Of a stretch of DNA of 47,402 nt, positions 10,400-20,639 are shown piece by piece. The notes under the pieces are model-generated. The model ran no database searches. It saw only the letters and a program-made list of their open reading frames with translations, and was not told the origin of the DNA. Within the stretch, counting starts at the first letter, position 1. The number at the start of each line of letters is the position of its first letter. A program made the translations under genes and the position numbers. This DNA comes from Pelargonium tetragonum (lineage: Eukaryota; Streptophyta; Magnoliopsida; Geraniales; Geraniaceae), in contig JAYMTL010000149.1 in the NCBI GenBank assembly GCA_036897445.1, positions 1-47,402 on the forward strand, given 5' to 3'.

Positions 10400-13300
10400 G
10401 AGAGTATAAAGTCCCTTTTGCTGAAATGAAACTCTCATGCTAGCTGCGATCCTAAACTACTAAACTATATTAGAATGAGAGAATTGAGTCAAGAATGCAA
10501 CCTAGTTGATTTGAACCTTTGTTATTTCTTATTTATAAGTAAGCCCTTGTTCTAATTTCAATTCCAAGTTCGCTATTTAGCAATTCTTATAAGGAATATA
10601 TCAAAAATTTCGATATAAGATAAGTGATTTGACTTTAATTAAAGGGATTTCTGTACTCTAATGAATGCAAGACTGGTGAGTTACTTTTTTTTATCCCTAC
10701 CTTTGTTGGACAAGCTTTCAAACTCACAAGGTCTGACTTTTGTGCAATTCTAGTTGATTGAATAGATACTGATACCCTTACTAATGAAATATAGTGCCAT
10801 TTCTTAGTCCCGTGTATTTTGTTTACTTCATGAAATACTAAAAGTTTACAAACAAAGACCCCCTAATGAGTTCCCAGCAGCCCTCATAAGTTTATCCAAT
10901 ATAAATTCTTTAAAGGGTAGATAAGAAATCTCTAATAATGGAGTAAAGCAATTCCAAATAAGACTCAATTTCTGTAAGTTACAGGGATTCTTCAATTAAC
11001 CGAATCGAGAGGGCCCTAACTAAAAAGTTTTTCCGTAGCTGCCTTATGCCAAACCCGAGCTTCTTTGTAAATAAGATGCTGAGTTTACTTTTACGGTATT
11101 AGCTTCAAAAAATCTTTCTTTCAATTACACTTTAATATAATATGTGCTAACGCGTCTATTTTAGAAATCCTTGACTTTCTATTTTGCCATTTTGTAGAAA
11201 AAAAAGCCCTGTCTCAGAAATTCTATGGGGTTTGCCTTAAGAAATTCTTGAGATTCTAGGGGCTCCCCCAACTCTGGATCCTAGTCCGGTACAGTCGCTT
11301 CGAGAAAGAGAAGGAAGTTCCTCGTAAAGTGAACTCGTAGAGTAAGAAAGGGGTTATGGCTGTGGCCAAGTCAGTCTTATCTGTGGACAGGGATACAAGG
11401 TAAGGGTTTCAAGAAATAGTACCTAATCCGTCTAGTGATTTGAAGTGGAAAAGTAGGTGCTTCGGGTAAAGCAAAAGCATCCCTATGTCTGTCAAGGAGT
11501 CTTTTTTACTATGCTAAAAGATTGGGCAAAGTTCTTTTCTTATTATCCTTTTCGGTATGAATACCCGTGCGAATTATACCTTTCGGCGTCTGTTTAATCT
11601 GTAACTTCCTTGTAAGTCTCACTAAAACTCTGAATTGAATTCCCGGAAACTCTATAAACAAAACGTTGCATTGTCAAAGGAATGAATAGAAAACCAAGAA
11701 TGTGGAAACTCTTATTATAATATATTTAGACTATAAACTATCTATAAAGATTTTTTCATTTACACGGGTGAAGAGGCTCCGTAGGGTTTAATACTAAAGT
11801 AGCATCCGCCGGTTGAACCTATACTATAAGAAAAGGCAGTAGATAGTTAAAACGTATATAATTAAAATTTGATTAAAGAAGTCTTGAAAATAGGTTTTCA
11901 AAAGGACTTTACATATAAGTAAAAAAAAGTAAGAAGCCCCTTTCTTTATATCAGCAACGTAAAGAGTCTGTTATATTGGGGAACTTCTGGGTTTGGTCAT
12001 ATTTTTTTTACTTTATTTACTTTCGACTATTGTAGGTTGGTATGCGCTCAATACTGTATTTAAGAAAGAAGACTTTCAAGAAAATCCTCTATTTTCTTTA
12101 TAAAGAGTGAAAAGGCTTTTACCAGATAGCGGGTTCCTGTACTAAGAAAGGACAATTCAACACTAAGGATTCCAATCGAAAAGTTTAGAACTTTAGTTAC
12201 AGAAATGAGGCTACTCGATTCACTTTATACTTTATAATGAAACAAAAATTCTCTTTCCTTTTTTATACTGACAATAAAACATATACTAGTTAGATAGTTA
12301 TATCTATATGGAGTTGTTTTGAGTCGGGCCTCCCTCGCCTTGTGAAACTCTTTATTCAAAAAAGCAATTCGTAGAGCTCTTAATGGAATGAAAAGCTTTA
12401 TCAAAAACCCAAACTCGGGAACTACTAACATTTAGATTCTCAGCCTTGTAAAAAAGGGGTGAAAAGTCACGAAAGCGGGACTTAGCAAGAAATAAGAAAT
12501 CGAGGGAAGACCTAAATAAGAAAAGGAATTCTGGGACTTATAGGATTGAAGCCTCGTTAGACCTCGAAAAAAAGCAGCTCCCTAACAAGTCATTAATATA
12601 ACCAGTCGTCTTGTGATTGGTTCTGCAAAGCTTATACTTTTCCTTATGAGAGGTCACTTTCCTTGCCTCAAAGTGTAAGGAGCTTAATAGTAAAAAAAGG
12701 AAGCCCTTGTAGTTAAGGATTTTTTTCTTTTTTGGGGTTTGGTACGGAAGGAATTATAGAGCTTAAAAAAGTGTAGCTGCAAAGTCAAGGTAGGAATATG
12801 AATACAAAGCTGGTGGCAATAACGTAAGTATGTACTATCTAGAATAGTATCTGAAATTTCCCTTCTTTCAGATGCCTGCGGTCGGGTAGACTAACTATAT
12901 CTATGATCTATAAGGTTTTTCGCCTATCTTTGTCAGTAAGAACAAGGAGCAAGAGGAAGTTTACCTTTTATATCTATCTAACTAATACGTACCTTTTTTT
13001 AAAGCGAAAGAGCCTTTTTAAAATTCTGAAAAGTTTTTTTTAGTAACTCTAGCGAAGTAAGTTTGATTCTCTCCCCTGTGAAAGCCCTCTCATTTTAAAT
13101 AATAGGATAATAGCTTTTTTCTAATCCTGAGATAGAATTGAGATTCTGAACAAGTGAGGAAAGGTTTCACAATAGGGGAGTTCAATTATTAACAGTTAGC
13201 TTTTAGATAGAATCCTTACTTTCATGTCTAAGACCCGGTGTTTCTCTAGCTTTCTTGTCCGGAAAAGGTGTTAAAATTTCTAGATTCTTGATAGACTTTT

Positions 13301-14950
13301 TAGCTTGACACTGTAATATAACAGAATATAGATTGTACGGATTCTCTTTGAGAGGCTCTTTCTTAGCACTCCCAAGTTCTTAAGTCTTCTTGGTATCTTA
13401 GCTGTCCTTGTTCACCGGCAAGCTTTCATAATTGTAGCTCTTAAGATTCCTAATGAGAGTTTTTGCCTCATTAGGAGTACATCTTTGTAAAGCAGATAAG
13501 AAAATCTAACCACTCTTTTGGAAGCTAGGAAGAGTACTATCTAGTCGAGTATACCTGAACAGAAACTTCTTTATTTGTTTCTAATCCAGCATAATGACAG
13601 GAACTGTGATTCGTACTAACTAGAAAGATGAGTCTTAGTTATTCAATATGTCTAAGCCAGTAACTCGAGCCAGCAAATAAAGGGCTTATAGAATTTCCAG
13701 TTATTTGAGAAAGAGTAACAGAATACAGTCTTATATCTTTAGTAAAGTAAGAGAACTTGTATTTGAGATTCCCGATTAAGTAAGTTGACTGAAAGAGAGG
13801 CTTAAATATACATATTTACCTTTTGGTATTGCAGATAATTCTTATTCTCTTATGAAAGATATGAAAGACTCTATTCTATAGTAGTTGAAAAAGAGTTGTG
13901 ATCTAGTTGAGGGAACTTTCCGAGTGCTCAAATTCTATTCCTTAAATAGAGTGCCCGTTTGGTTGTTTAAAGGAGTTATAGAAGAGTTCTAATAGCTGAC
14001 AGAAACGGAATTTGATTTGAGCTTACCATCATGTTTGTTTCCTAACCGAGCTTCTTGGTCTTGTTGCTATGAATTTGTATTCTTGAGAGAGTACTTATCC
14101 GATGAATTGATGGCAAGTCAAAGTGGATGAATTGAAATGGGATTTCTTAGGGTTAGTTCAGTCCCGTCGTCCCCAGTAACACGGAGTAACTTGAACTTGA
14201 ATTGGAAAGTTCCCTTAGTCTATATACGAATATACCAATAAAGAGATTAGCCAATTAGCTAGCAGCCCTTAGTCCACAGCCTATCCTTAGCTTCAGTTTC
14301 TTCTCAGTATCCCTTCCTTGTTGTGAAAGCCAGGCCCAAGAGGTGAAATTCAGTCCTTTCATCTATGGAATTTCCTCTTTCTATATCCTAGGTTAAAAGT
14401 AGACTACCTCCGATAGGGGGCATAAGACACAGATATTTACAGTTAAAAGTGTACAAGGTTTCCAAGTGCTATTAAGATCTGAAAGGGCACCTCTTTTTGG
14501 GTGTAAGGATCTAGCCGATTGAATAGAAACTCCTAGGACACAAGACTTTTCAAGGGCACTTTAGAAACAGAATTTAGGTCTTCATAGGAGTTGGAGAGAC
14601 CCATCAGAAGTACATAAGGGATAGAAGAGAGAGATTGCTGTTGTTTCTAATAGAACCTGCCAGTTTGTAGCTATTAGCTATTATATGGAGTCCCTGCACT
14701 CTAGTTTTTTTTCTTATCATATAAAGAGGAACCCTATAGTGATAGATAATCCCTATTTCCGACTGAGTGCATCCGAAAAGGTTCATGTTCTCTAGTATTC
14801 TGAATATACCTATTTACATATTATAACCACCAACTTCAGAATATTCATAACTTTCAGACCTAGAACTGCTTTCACAACTCTTGAAAAGCTTTCTTCCGAT
14901 CTATTTATATGTTACTAGATGGCCGGTAAAGAGGATAACATAAAGTGATA
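10400..14950. other. gene-free stretch, 10.4-14.95 kb
   Basis: No gene, RNA or mobile element is recognisable. Minus-strand frames of 60-68 codons near 12.2-12.4 and 14.6-14.8 kb are chance-length and lack family features. G and C are roughly balanced. Scattered words recall the repeat family, but I could not trace a collinear copy by eye. Confidence 0.6.
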
Positions 14951-15560
14951 AACAGATTCTTAATTACATTACCTCTGTCAACTTCAACATTTCCAGGTTG
15001 TACTGATTTGTTACAGGTAACGGTCAATTGATGGCATCACGCTGGAGTTGCTATCGTGCAAGGACTCTGTAATTAGTACTTATCCGAATCTTTCTTAGCA
15101 AAGGTGGTGAACGATCGAGTGTAGCTACTGTATTCCTGTACTGTCAATAGCTATTGGCAAATAAGTAAAGTGCAGTCGATAATTGTTAATCAAAGAAGGG
15201 AATGCTAGCATAGACAGTGAAAGCATCTACGTCGACGGTGTAGCTCTTAGCTTGCTGTTAGAGAAGTTGAAGGCTAGCTTTAGCTAGGCAGTCGAGGGTC
15301 AATGTCGACGGTAAAGGAGATGCTTAGAAGGAGGATCTGCTGTCGAAGGTATCGAAGATAGTATCGCAGATAAGAAGGTGTACTTCAGTACACAGTCTCT
15401 GTAATTTCATGCTTATTCTTATATATAATTCAAGAAAGAAAGCTGTACTCTGTAAGGAAACATAGTAATTCATCCAGTAAGAGGGTGAACACAGAAGGGA
15501 GATCGATCAATGCACAACTGTCCTAGGTGTTGCTCTCAAGCTAATTCATCCTTGTTTGAG
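14950..15560. other. island rich in TCG/CGA words
   Basis: This stretch departs from its surroundings. TCG and CGA trinucleotides recur every 20-40 bases. GTCGACGGT occurs at 15231-15239 and again at 15304-15312, with related GTCGAGGGT and GTCGAAGGT words near 15291 and 15343. AAG/CTT words are rarer here. No open frame of useful length crosses it. It could be a foreign insertion or a short, diverged minisatellite built on GTCGA-GGT. I cannot name a source. Confidence 0.5.
15378..15393. repeat. short perfect hairpin
   Basis: GTGTACT and AGTACAC pair perfectly around a two-base loop (TC). It lies at the right-hand side of the TCG-rich island. Confidence 0.6.
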
Positions 15561-17280
15561 TGAAAGACCCTTACTAGAAAATCCTAAACCTCTCACTCAA
15601 AGAAATAGAATCAGTGTTATGAACACCTTTACCGTCTATCATATCCGCTTAGAATCAGTTATCCTTTATCCTTTGCTTTCAATATCCTTAAATAAGGATT
15701 CTGTGCCTGCTTAGTTATAGTCAGTTACTGGTTTCTTTAAAACCCATTATCGGATTAGTTACACAGGTTTAGAATTACTAATTGAAAGAATTGTGTACAT
15801 AAACATAAGAGTAAGCTCTCTTGCGATACCATCATAACCAAAGGTAAATATGTATATTTAAGCCTCTCCTTTAGTAGCACTGGCTTATCTATATCCCATT
15901 AGCTTGCTTTAGTACAAAAAAGAATCCAAAACCTGGAATTCATTTCACTTAAACGATAGAATCCAGATTCTTCTTAGAATTACTGGCTTAAACAGGTATA
16001 TCGGAAGAGTCCTCTATTGTATCATAAACTTAAGTCTTAGAAGCTATGATTTACCGGCTATACTACTCTATTTATTCTACTTTGTTCCCGTCTTGTCATG
16101 TTGCGGTCTCCTTACTCGTGAGAAGTGCCTTATCTATAAATTACGCTTTTCAAACTTTTCAATTCAAATTAAAGAGAGAGCCCAAAAAGCTTTAAACTAA
16201 CAAAAATTCCTCACTTAACTTAGGAATAAGAAAGAATCTACTCTCTCTCTAAGAATTTCCTTTGTATATTTGTTTGTATACAGGTCTTGAAACCTCAAAA
16301 CTAGAAAGATACTGGAATTCCTACTAATGCATGATATAGTAATTTTCACTATAAATTAAGGAGAAGCAAATACACAAGCTAAAACTACAGTAAGCTGTAA
16401 CTCCGGTAATAATACTCATTCATTTGATTTGAAAGGGACAGGTACCTTTATCCGTTATCCATGAAAGTAGGTTTCTTTCTACAAATAAAGATCTCATTAT
16501 TTATCTTGTGATTTTACATACATAAAGTGAGACACAAGAAAGAAAGTATAGGATATGATACTTGCTCTTTATAAGTATAATGTATAATATGGTAGAAAAA
16601 TGTTCCGTAAAAGTAGAACTTGGTTACCCTGCTTTTTACGGAACCCTATAAGCCGAGAACCAGGCAGTACAAATTTAGGTTTATTGCTAAGGAAGCCTCT
16701 ACCCTACCCTGTTCTTATAGATTAGTTTTAGTAAAAATTGAGAGAAACGAATTTTCTTAGGGATCTTTGATGGATTTCCGGGATATAAAGAAGGGCTTAG
16801 GAACGCACTGTTGTCTTCTCTTGGGGGCCTTTGTCTTATGTAAAGTTTGGTACAAAAATCTCAGGCTTTTTCTATTTCAAGTAATTGGGATACTTTACAT
16901 AACACATAATGAAAGTCATACTATAAATTCGGGTTCTAAAGACCGGTTTTGTACCTTTTCCTTTTTCGAGATCAATTTTAGACATTCTACAGCCCCTCTT
17001 TGACTAATCGTGAGAGCTGACACTAGGCCTAGTGAGGACAAAACAACGCCAAACTTAAGATCTAGAATGTCATTTATCCTAGGTTTCGATACTCGGTTAC
17101 CCCTGGTATCAAATCCTTTTAGAGTCCCTTTTCCTGCACCTTTCTTGGGTTGAATAGAACTCTTTTATAGCCTTTCTAATTTGACAGAACCTCCCTTAGC
17201 TTTACAGTTAGAGACTCACCCACAGGGCTTCTAGAGCCAACATTCACTCTTTTTCTTCTATGAGACTCCTCTCTTTCACT
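15560..17280. other. gene-free stretch, 15.6-17.3 kb
   Basis: No recognisable gene. A + frame of 78 codons at 16767-17003 is hydrophobic and aromatic-rich without a family signature, which is usual for translated AT-rich spacer. The only clear structure is the hairpin at 16602-16644. Confidence 0.6.
16602..16644. repeat. 11-bp perfect inverted repeat, 21-base loop
   Basis: GTTCCGTAAAA at 16602-16612 is exactly complementary to TTTTACGGAAC at 16634-16644. The helix can extend inwards across one bulged base (GTAG opposite CTGC). Stem-loops of this kind can stabilise or process RNA 3' ends in plant mitochondria, but nothing here shows transcription. No T-run follows, so it is not a bacterial-type terminator. 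Confidence 0.75.
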
Positions 17281-17290
17281 GCCGAATCTC

Positions 17291-17530
17291 CTGTCCGAGG
17301 AAGCCCTAAACGAAAGACTCTTTTTATCGAAAGGCTGACTACACACTACTCGGAAACTGCTGAATATCAAAAGGGTACCTCACATCCTACTCAATAGCTC
17401 AGAAAGACTTTACAAGCAATCAAGTACTTACTAAAGTCAAGGTAATACAGATCAAATAAAATCCGAAGTTCTGATTTCTTATCTAGAATGCTCTTTTTCC
17501 CCAGCCGGTATACCTCTTAAGGTGGTTTCC
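17291..17530 (+). repeat. degenerate repeat R1, long copy A
   Basis: Collinear with 30583-30800. The first 73 bases agree at about four in five, including CCCTAAACGAAAGACT, TTTATCGAAAG and CGGAAACT. After an indel of about 33 bases both reach AATACAGATCAAAT, then a TCTAGAAT or CTAGAAT block. The end, (T)ATCTAGAATGCTCTTTTT through CTTAAGGTGG, also matches 32173-32218. This is one of the three best-preserved long copies. Confidence 0.8.
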
Positions 17531-18093
17531 CATTTGGACTGCAGACCGCGGGTTTCTAATAGGTTTCTTTAAGCCTTGTTACCTAGATCAGTAAAAGCAG
17601 GAGAATAAGAAAGAGCAACTACTCGCCTCACACCATTGAATCCTTTGAAACCAAGAAGCAAAGAAAAACCAACCCTTGAGGAGACAGCACAGCTACCTAC
17701 TTCACTGGAAAGACCTTGATTGAGAACTCCTTTTTCTATTACCTCTCGAAAAATCGAGCTTGACTTTGTGAACCTATCAAACTGCTTTTACACCTTAGAC
17801 TTGTTCGTTTTAGCGCCTTCTAGAGATTTCCTATTCATCTGTACAAACGAAACGACTTAGACTCACCTTCCCCTTATAACGTAACCGGAATATCCATAAG
17901 AAGGCAAGCTCTACTTGTTTTTTACACTTTTTCTTACTTTTCGCTATAGCTAGCCTACTTTTTTCAACACCGGTGTGCGCTTGTTAGCTAAAAAAGGTCT
18001 GAGTACTTTTACGTATATAGCCCGACTCTTTTTTACAAAACTCAATGTGATTCGTTAGTTAAATTTGAACATGCCAAAAAAGAAACTGGGTTA

Positions 18094-18135
18094 CCTCTTG
18101 AAGTACTGAATTTGAGGCCCCAAAAATCGAAAATT
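18094..18135 (+). repeat. repeat R3, copy 1
   Basis: It shares ACTGAATTTGAGGCC exactly with 34411-34425, flanked in both by CCTCT upstream and CAAAAA downstream. About 34 of 41 bases agree. Confidence 0.75.
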
Positions 18136-18305
18136 CGAGGATCCATATACATGTCAAAGTCCTAGAAATGGTTTTTCATTGGGAAGAGATCAAAAAGAAA
18201 GAGACAATTCTATCTCATATAGTATAGCAGCAAAAGCCCTACTTTCTCAGCCTTGAGACTTTTCATCTTATAAGTCGCTACACTTATCACTTTCTTCGTA
18301 AAGAG

Positions 18306-18376
18306 AACCCGTTTAGCTAGACTTCGATTCCGTACCTTAGTTTTCCCTTCTACCAAAAATCTACTACTTCTTAACC
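18306..18376 (+). repeat. degenerate repeat R4, copy 2
   Basis: Partner of 5401-5465, with the blocks TTAGCTAGACTTCGATTC, GTACCTTA, CCCTTCTACCAAAAA and CTTCTTAACCT in the same order. It ties the left, otherwise featureless part of the window to the repeat block. Confidence 0.75.
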
Positions 18377-18771
18377 TGAAAACCTCGAATTAATAACATA
18401 AAAAAAAAAGACCCGGTCTACTTAGACTCGAGACTCGGAAGCCAAAAAAAAATGCTCATCTTCTTCTGTTTACTATATTTGAGAGACTGAATTCTTTACT
18501 CAATCTGGGGCTCTGCCTCTACTAGGGGGCCCGCTCCTCGCTATAATGTTTCTTTCTTCTTATTAATTCACCCACTTCAAAACTTTCTTTAGAATGAAAG
18601 GGAATAGTCATATTCAAATACAGTCACTCAAGTTCTAATCCCACCAAAATCCTAGGTCAGACTGTAGGAAATCTAACTAATTATCAAAGTGGGCTTCATT
18701 ACTAACTGTAAATGGAGAATGCCTGAAAACAGGAAACCCTACTTACTATACTACGACTCTTTGCGCCATTT

Positions 18772-18830
18772 TAACCCGGAAAACCTCTTCGCAAATAAAA
18801 GAAATCATGCCAAACTGACTGAATTTATTT
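18772..18830 (+). repeat. degenerate repeat R2 with R1 tail
   Basis: AACCCGGAAAACCTCTTC is followed by GCAAATAAAAGAAA and then ATGCCAAACTGACTGA. The same series recurs at 29815-29880 (CCTGAAAACTTCTTC, ACAAATACAAAGAAA, GTCAAACTGATAGA) and partly at 27836-27900 and 33664-33700. The ATGCCAAA part corresponds to R1, so R2 runs into R1 as in the reversed block at 8.7 kb. Confidence 0.7.
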
Positions 18831-18873
18831 GATTGAGATTTTAGTGAGTAGGTTGGTTGCTGGTACAAGATTT

Positions 18874-18900
18874 CCTATATCATTCTTGAAGTGCTTGCTT
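18874..18900 (+). repeat. repeat R8, copy 1
   Basis: CTATATCATTCTTGAA then TGCTTGCTT matches 32970 and 35533 (about 23 of 26 bases against the latter). Confidence 0.7.
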
Positions 18901-19845
18901 TAAGAAGAAACAGAGACACTATCTTATTCCTATAAAGCGAACCCCCTCATTAGTGATAAACACAAGGAACCCGATGGGTGTACCTTAAAAGGGAAGCTAA
19001 ACCACTTCTACTTAAGTGGGCTGACTGGACCCCTTACATTTCTGTTCTTCCCAGGTTAGAGTGCAACTTTTACGAAATCTCTCGGCTACTTAATCTGTTT
19101 CTAGAGTATGCAACTTTTTTGATTCACAGTGTCAATTATCTAAGGTCTTTCTTGTTCTTGTTATAAGGATCAATCCCTTTCTCTAGTTATCAAATTACCT
19201 ATTTAACCTAAAAAGCTCCCTAAGTTTATAGAAAGCCCTAACCTTCTATCTCGTTCTCAGACCTTTTTAGAATCCCCTAGGAAATCTCTGTGCTCTAGAT
19301 TCACTTCTGAGTTAAAAGGCCCTACTCAGAAAGAAGGAAAACCCTTACTAAAGACCTTTTCTTGTGAAGCAGCAGCCTATCAAGAACTCTGGATCTACCT
19401 CTTTTACTTACATTTTACAGTCAATTACTTTCGATAAAATAAAAACTCTCTTTCTCTTGCTAATACTATCTCCTTCTAAATCTAATATAAATCTAATTAA
19501 TTATTAATAAGCATATAGCGCATAAGCTAAGTATTATAAGAATCAATTCGTTTAATTAGTTAGCTTGCTTATTGCCCCTAGCCTAGATGTAAATATATAT
19601 TCTTAAGAAAGATTAAGTTAAGCGGGATAAGCGCTTTATCTAAGTTCTTTCTCTCAACCCCAGGGATTCTAGGTTTGTTCCTCACCTGTTTACTATATAA
19701 AGCAAAGGCTCCACACTCTACTCCGGAGTCTTTTTATTGATTTGACAGTTATAACTGCATCCCACCTAAACCGGGCTATGAACCTTTGACTTGCAATGCG
19801 GAGCGACCCGCCCTAACCGGGAAATAGCAAATCTAGACCTTAAAA

Positions 19846-19878
19846 ATTCCTTATCTTTCCTGTAAAAAGTAAAGCTAA
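19846..19878 (+). repeat. near-identical 33-base repeat, copy 1
   Basis: ATTCCTTATCTTTCC, one variable base, GTAAAAAG, then AAAGCTAA. It agrees with 33204-33236 at 31 of 33 positions, far closer than most pairs here. In the second copy it leads into R1; here the following bases diverge. Confidence 0.8.
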
Positions 19879-20532
19879 TCTGTCATCTTTCTTTTTACTC
19901 TTTACTGAAAACCAGTTCCTTTACAACCCTTAAACAATGCAATTTATCCGGAGTTTAGGCACTTATTTGATTATTTAAAAGAGTTCTTACTATATCACGG
20001 CTTACTTGAAAATTTATAGATTTATTTAGAAGCTCTCTTTTTTAATTGTTAGCTAGTCCTCCTTTTAGGAAATCCCAACTATTATACTTACTATCTGCCT
20101 AGCCTATTAGAAACCTAGGAAGACTATTCCCATGAAATTAACAAAAGGGGAGTCCTTACTTATTACTTAGCCGTAAACGCATTCAATTACTTTAGTTTTA
20201 TAGTTAGTATCTGGAATCCTGTAAATAATCCCAACCAAGCTAAGGAACCCTCTAATCTTATATAGGCCTGCAGCACTTGTAAGACTTAGAACTCAGGCAA
20301 TCTTTCTCTTGTAAAAACAAAAATGATACTGTTTACTTCGATTCCTACATTTCTTGTTAAGCTGGTATACCTAACAAGAGGAAAACCCAAATCCTTACTT
20401 GCTATTTGCTACAAACCCCAGGTTCAATAGGAAGAATACACTTTGATACAATAGCTAACCTGCGATTGAGAGAAACCTAGTTCAGTAGCAAATTGAGTTT
20501 TTAATGAAAGACTTTCTAGTCAAAAGCTAATA

Positions 20533-20620
20533 AGAAGGAATGCAGATTCATTCCAACACGCCTGAAGTTTTCTCCCTAGAATGTCAATTCTTGCCAGTTG
20601 AGTTACTTAGTAACCCGAGG
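20533..20620 (+). repeat. degenerate repeat R1, copy K
   Basis: AAGGAATGCAGATTCA, then CTAGAATGTCAATTC, then TTGCCAGTT and TTACTTAGTAA follow the R1 order (GGAATACAGATC, CTAGAATGTC, GCCAGTT, ACCTAGTAAGG). The middle is diverged. Confidence 0.6.
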
Positions 20621-20639
20621 TTTTAGCTATTCAGACTAT

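Larger units (their letters stand above)
8500..10400. other. G-rich block carrying reversed repeat copies
   Basis: Throughout this block the + strand has much more G than C; for example, line 9841 has about 24 G and 7 C by count. Stops remain dense and no gene is recognisable. Read on the minus strand it becomes C-rich and matches the family filling 17-36 kb, with R1 copies at 8655-8735 and 10021-10100, R2 at 8741-8790, R10 at 8960-9010 and R9 at three places. I interpret the block as the same repeat family inserted or inverted in the opposite orientation. Confidence 0.65.

Noticed and set aside
15800-15815. ACATAAGAG, like a plant mitochondrial CRTA promoter core
   Set aside because: Such a short word is expected many times by chance and no gene follows.
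16767-17003. 78-codon plus-strand open frame with hydrophobic segments
   Set aside because: Hydrophobic and aromatic bias is expected from T-rich DNA; no known membrane protein is recognisable.
17301-17320. CCCTAAA, like a plant telomere repeat
   Set aside because: Single occurrence inside R1, not a tandem array.
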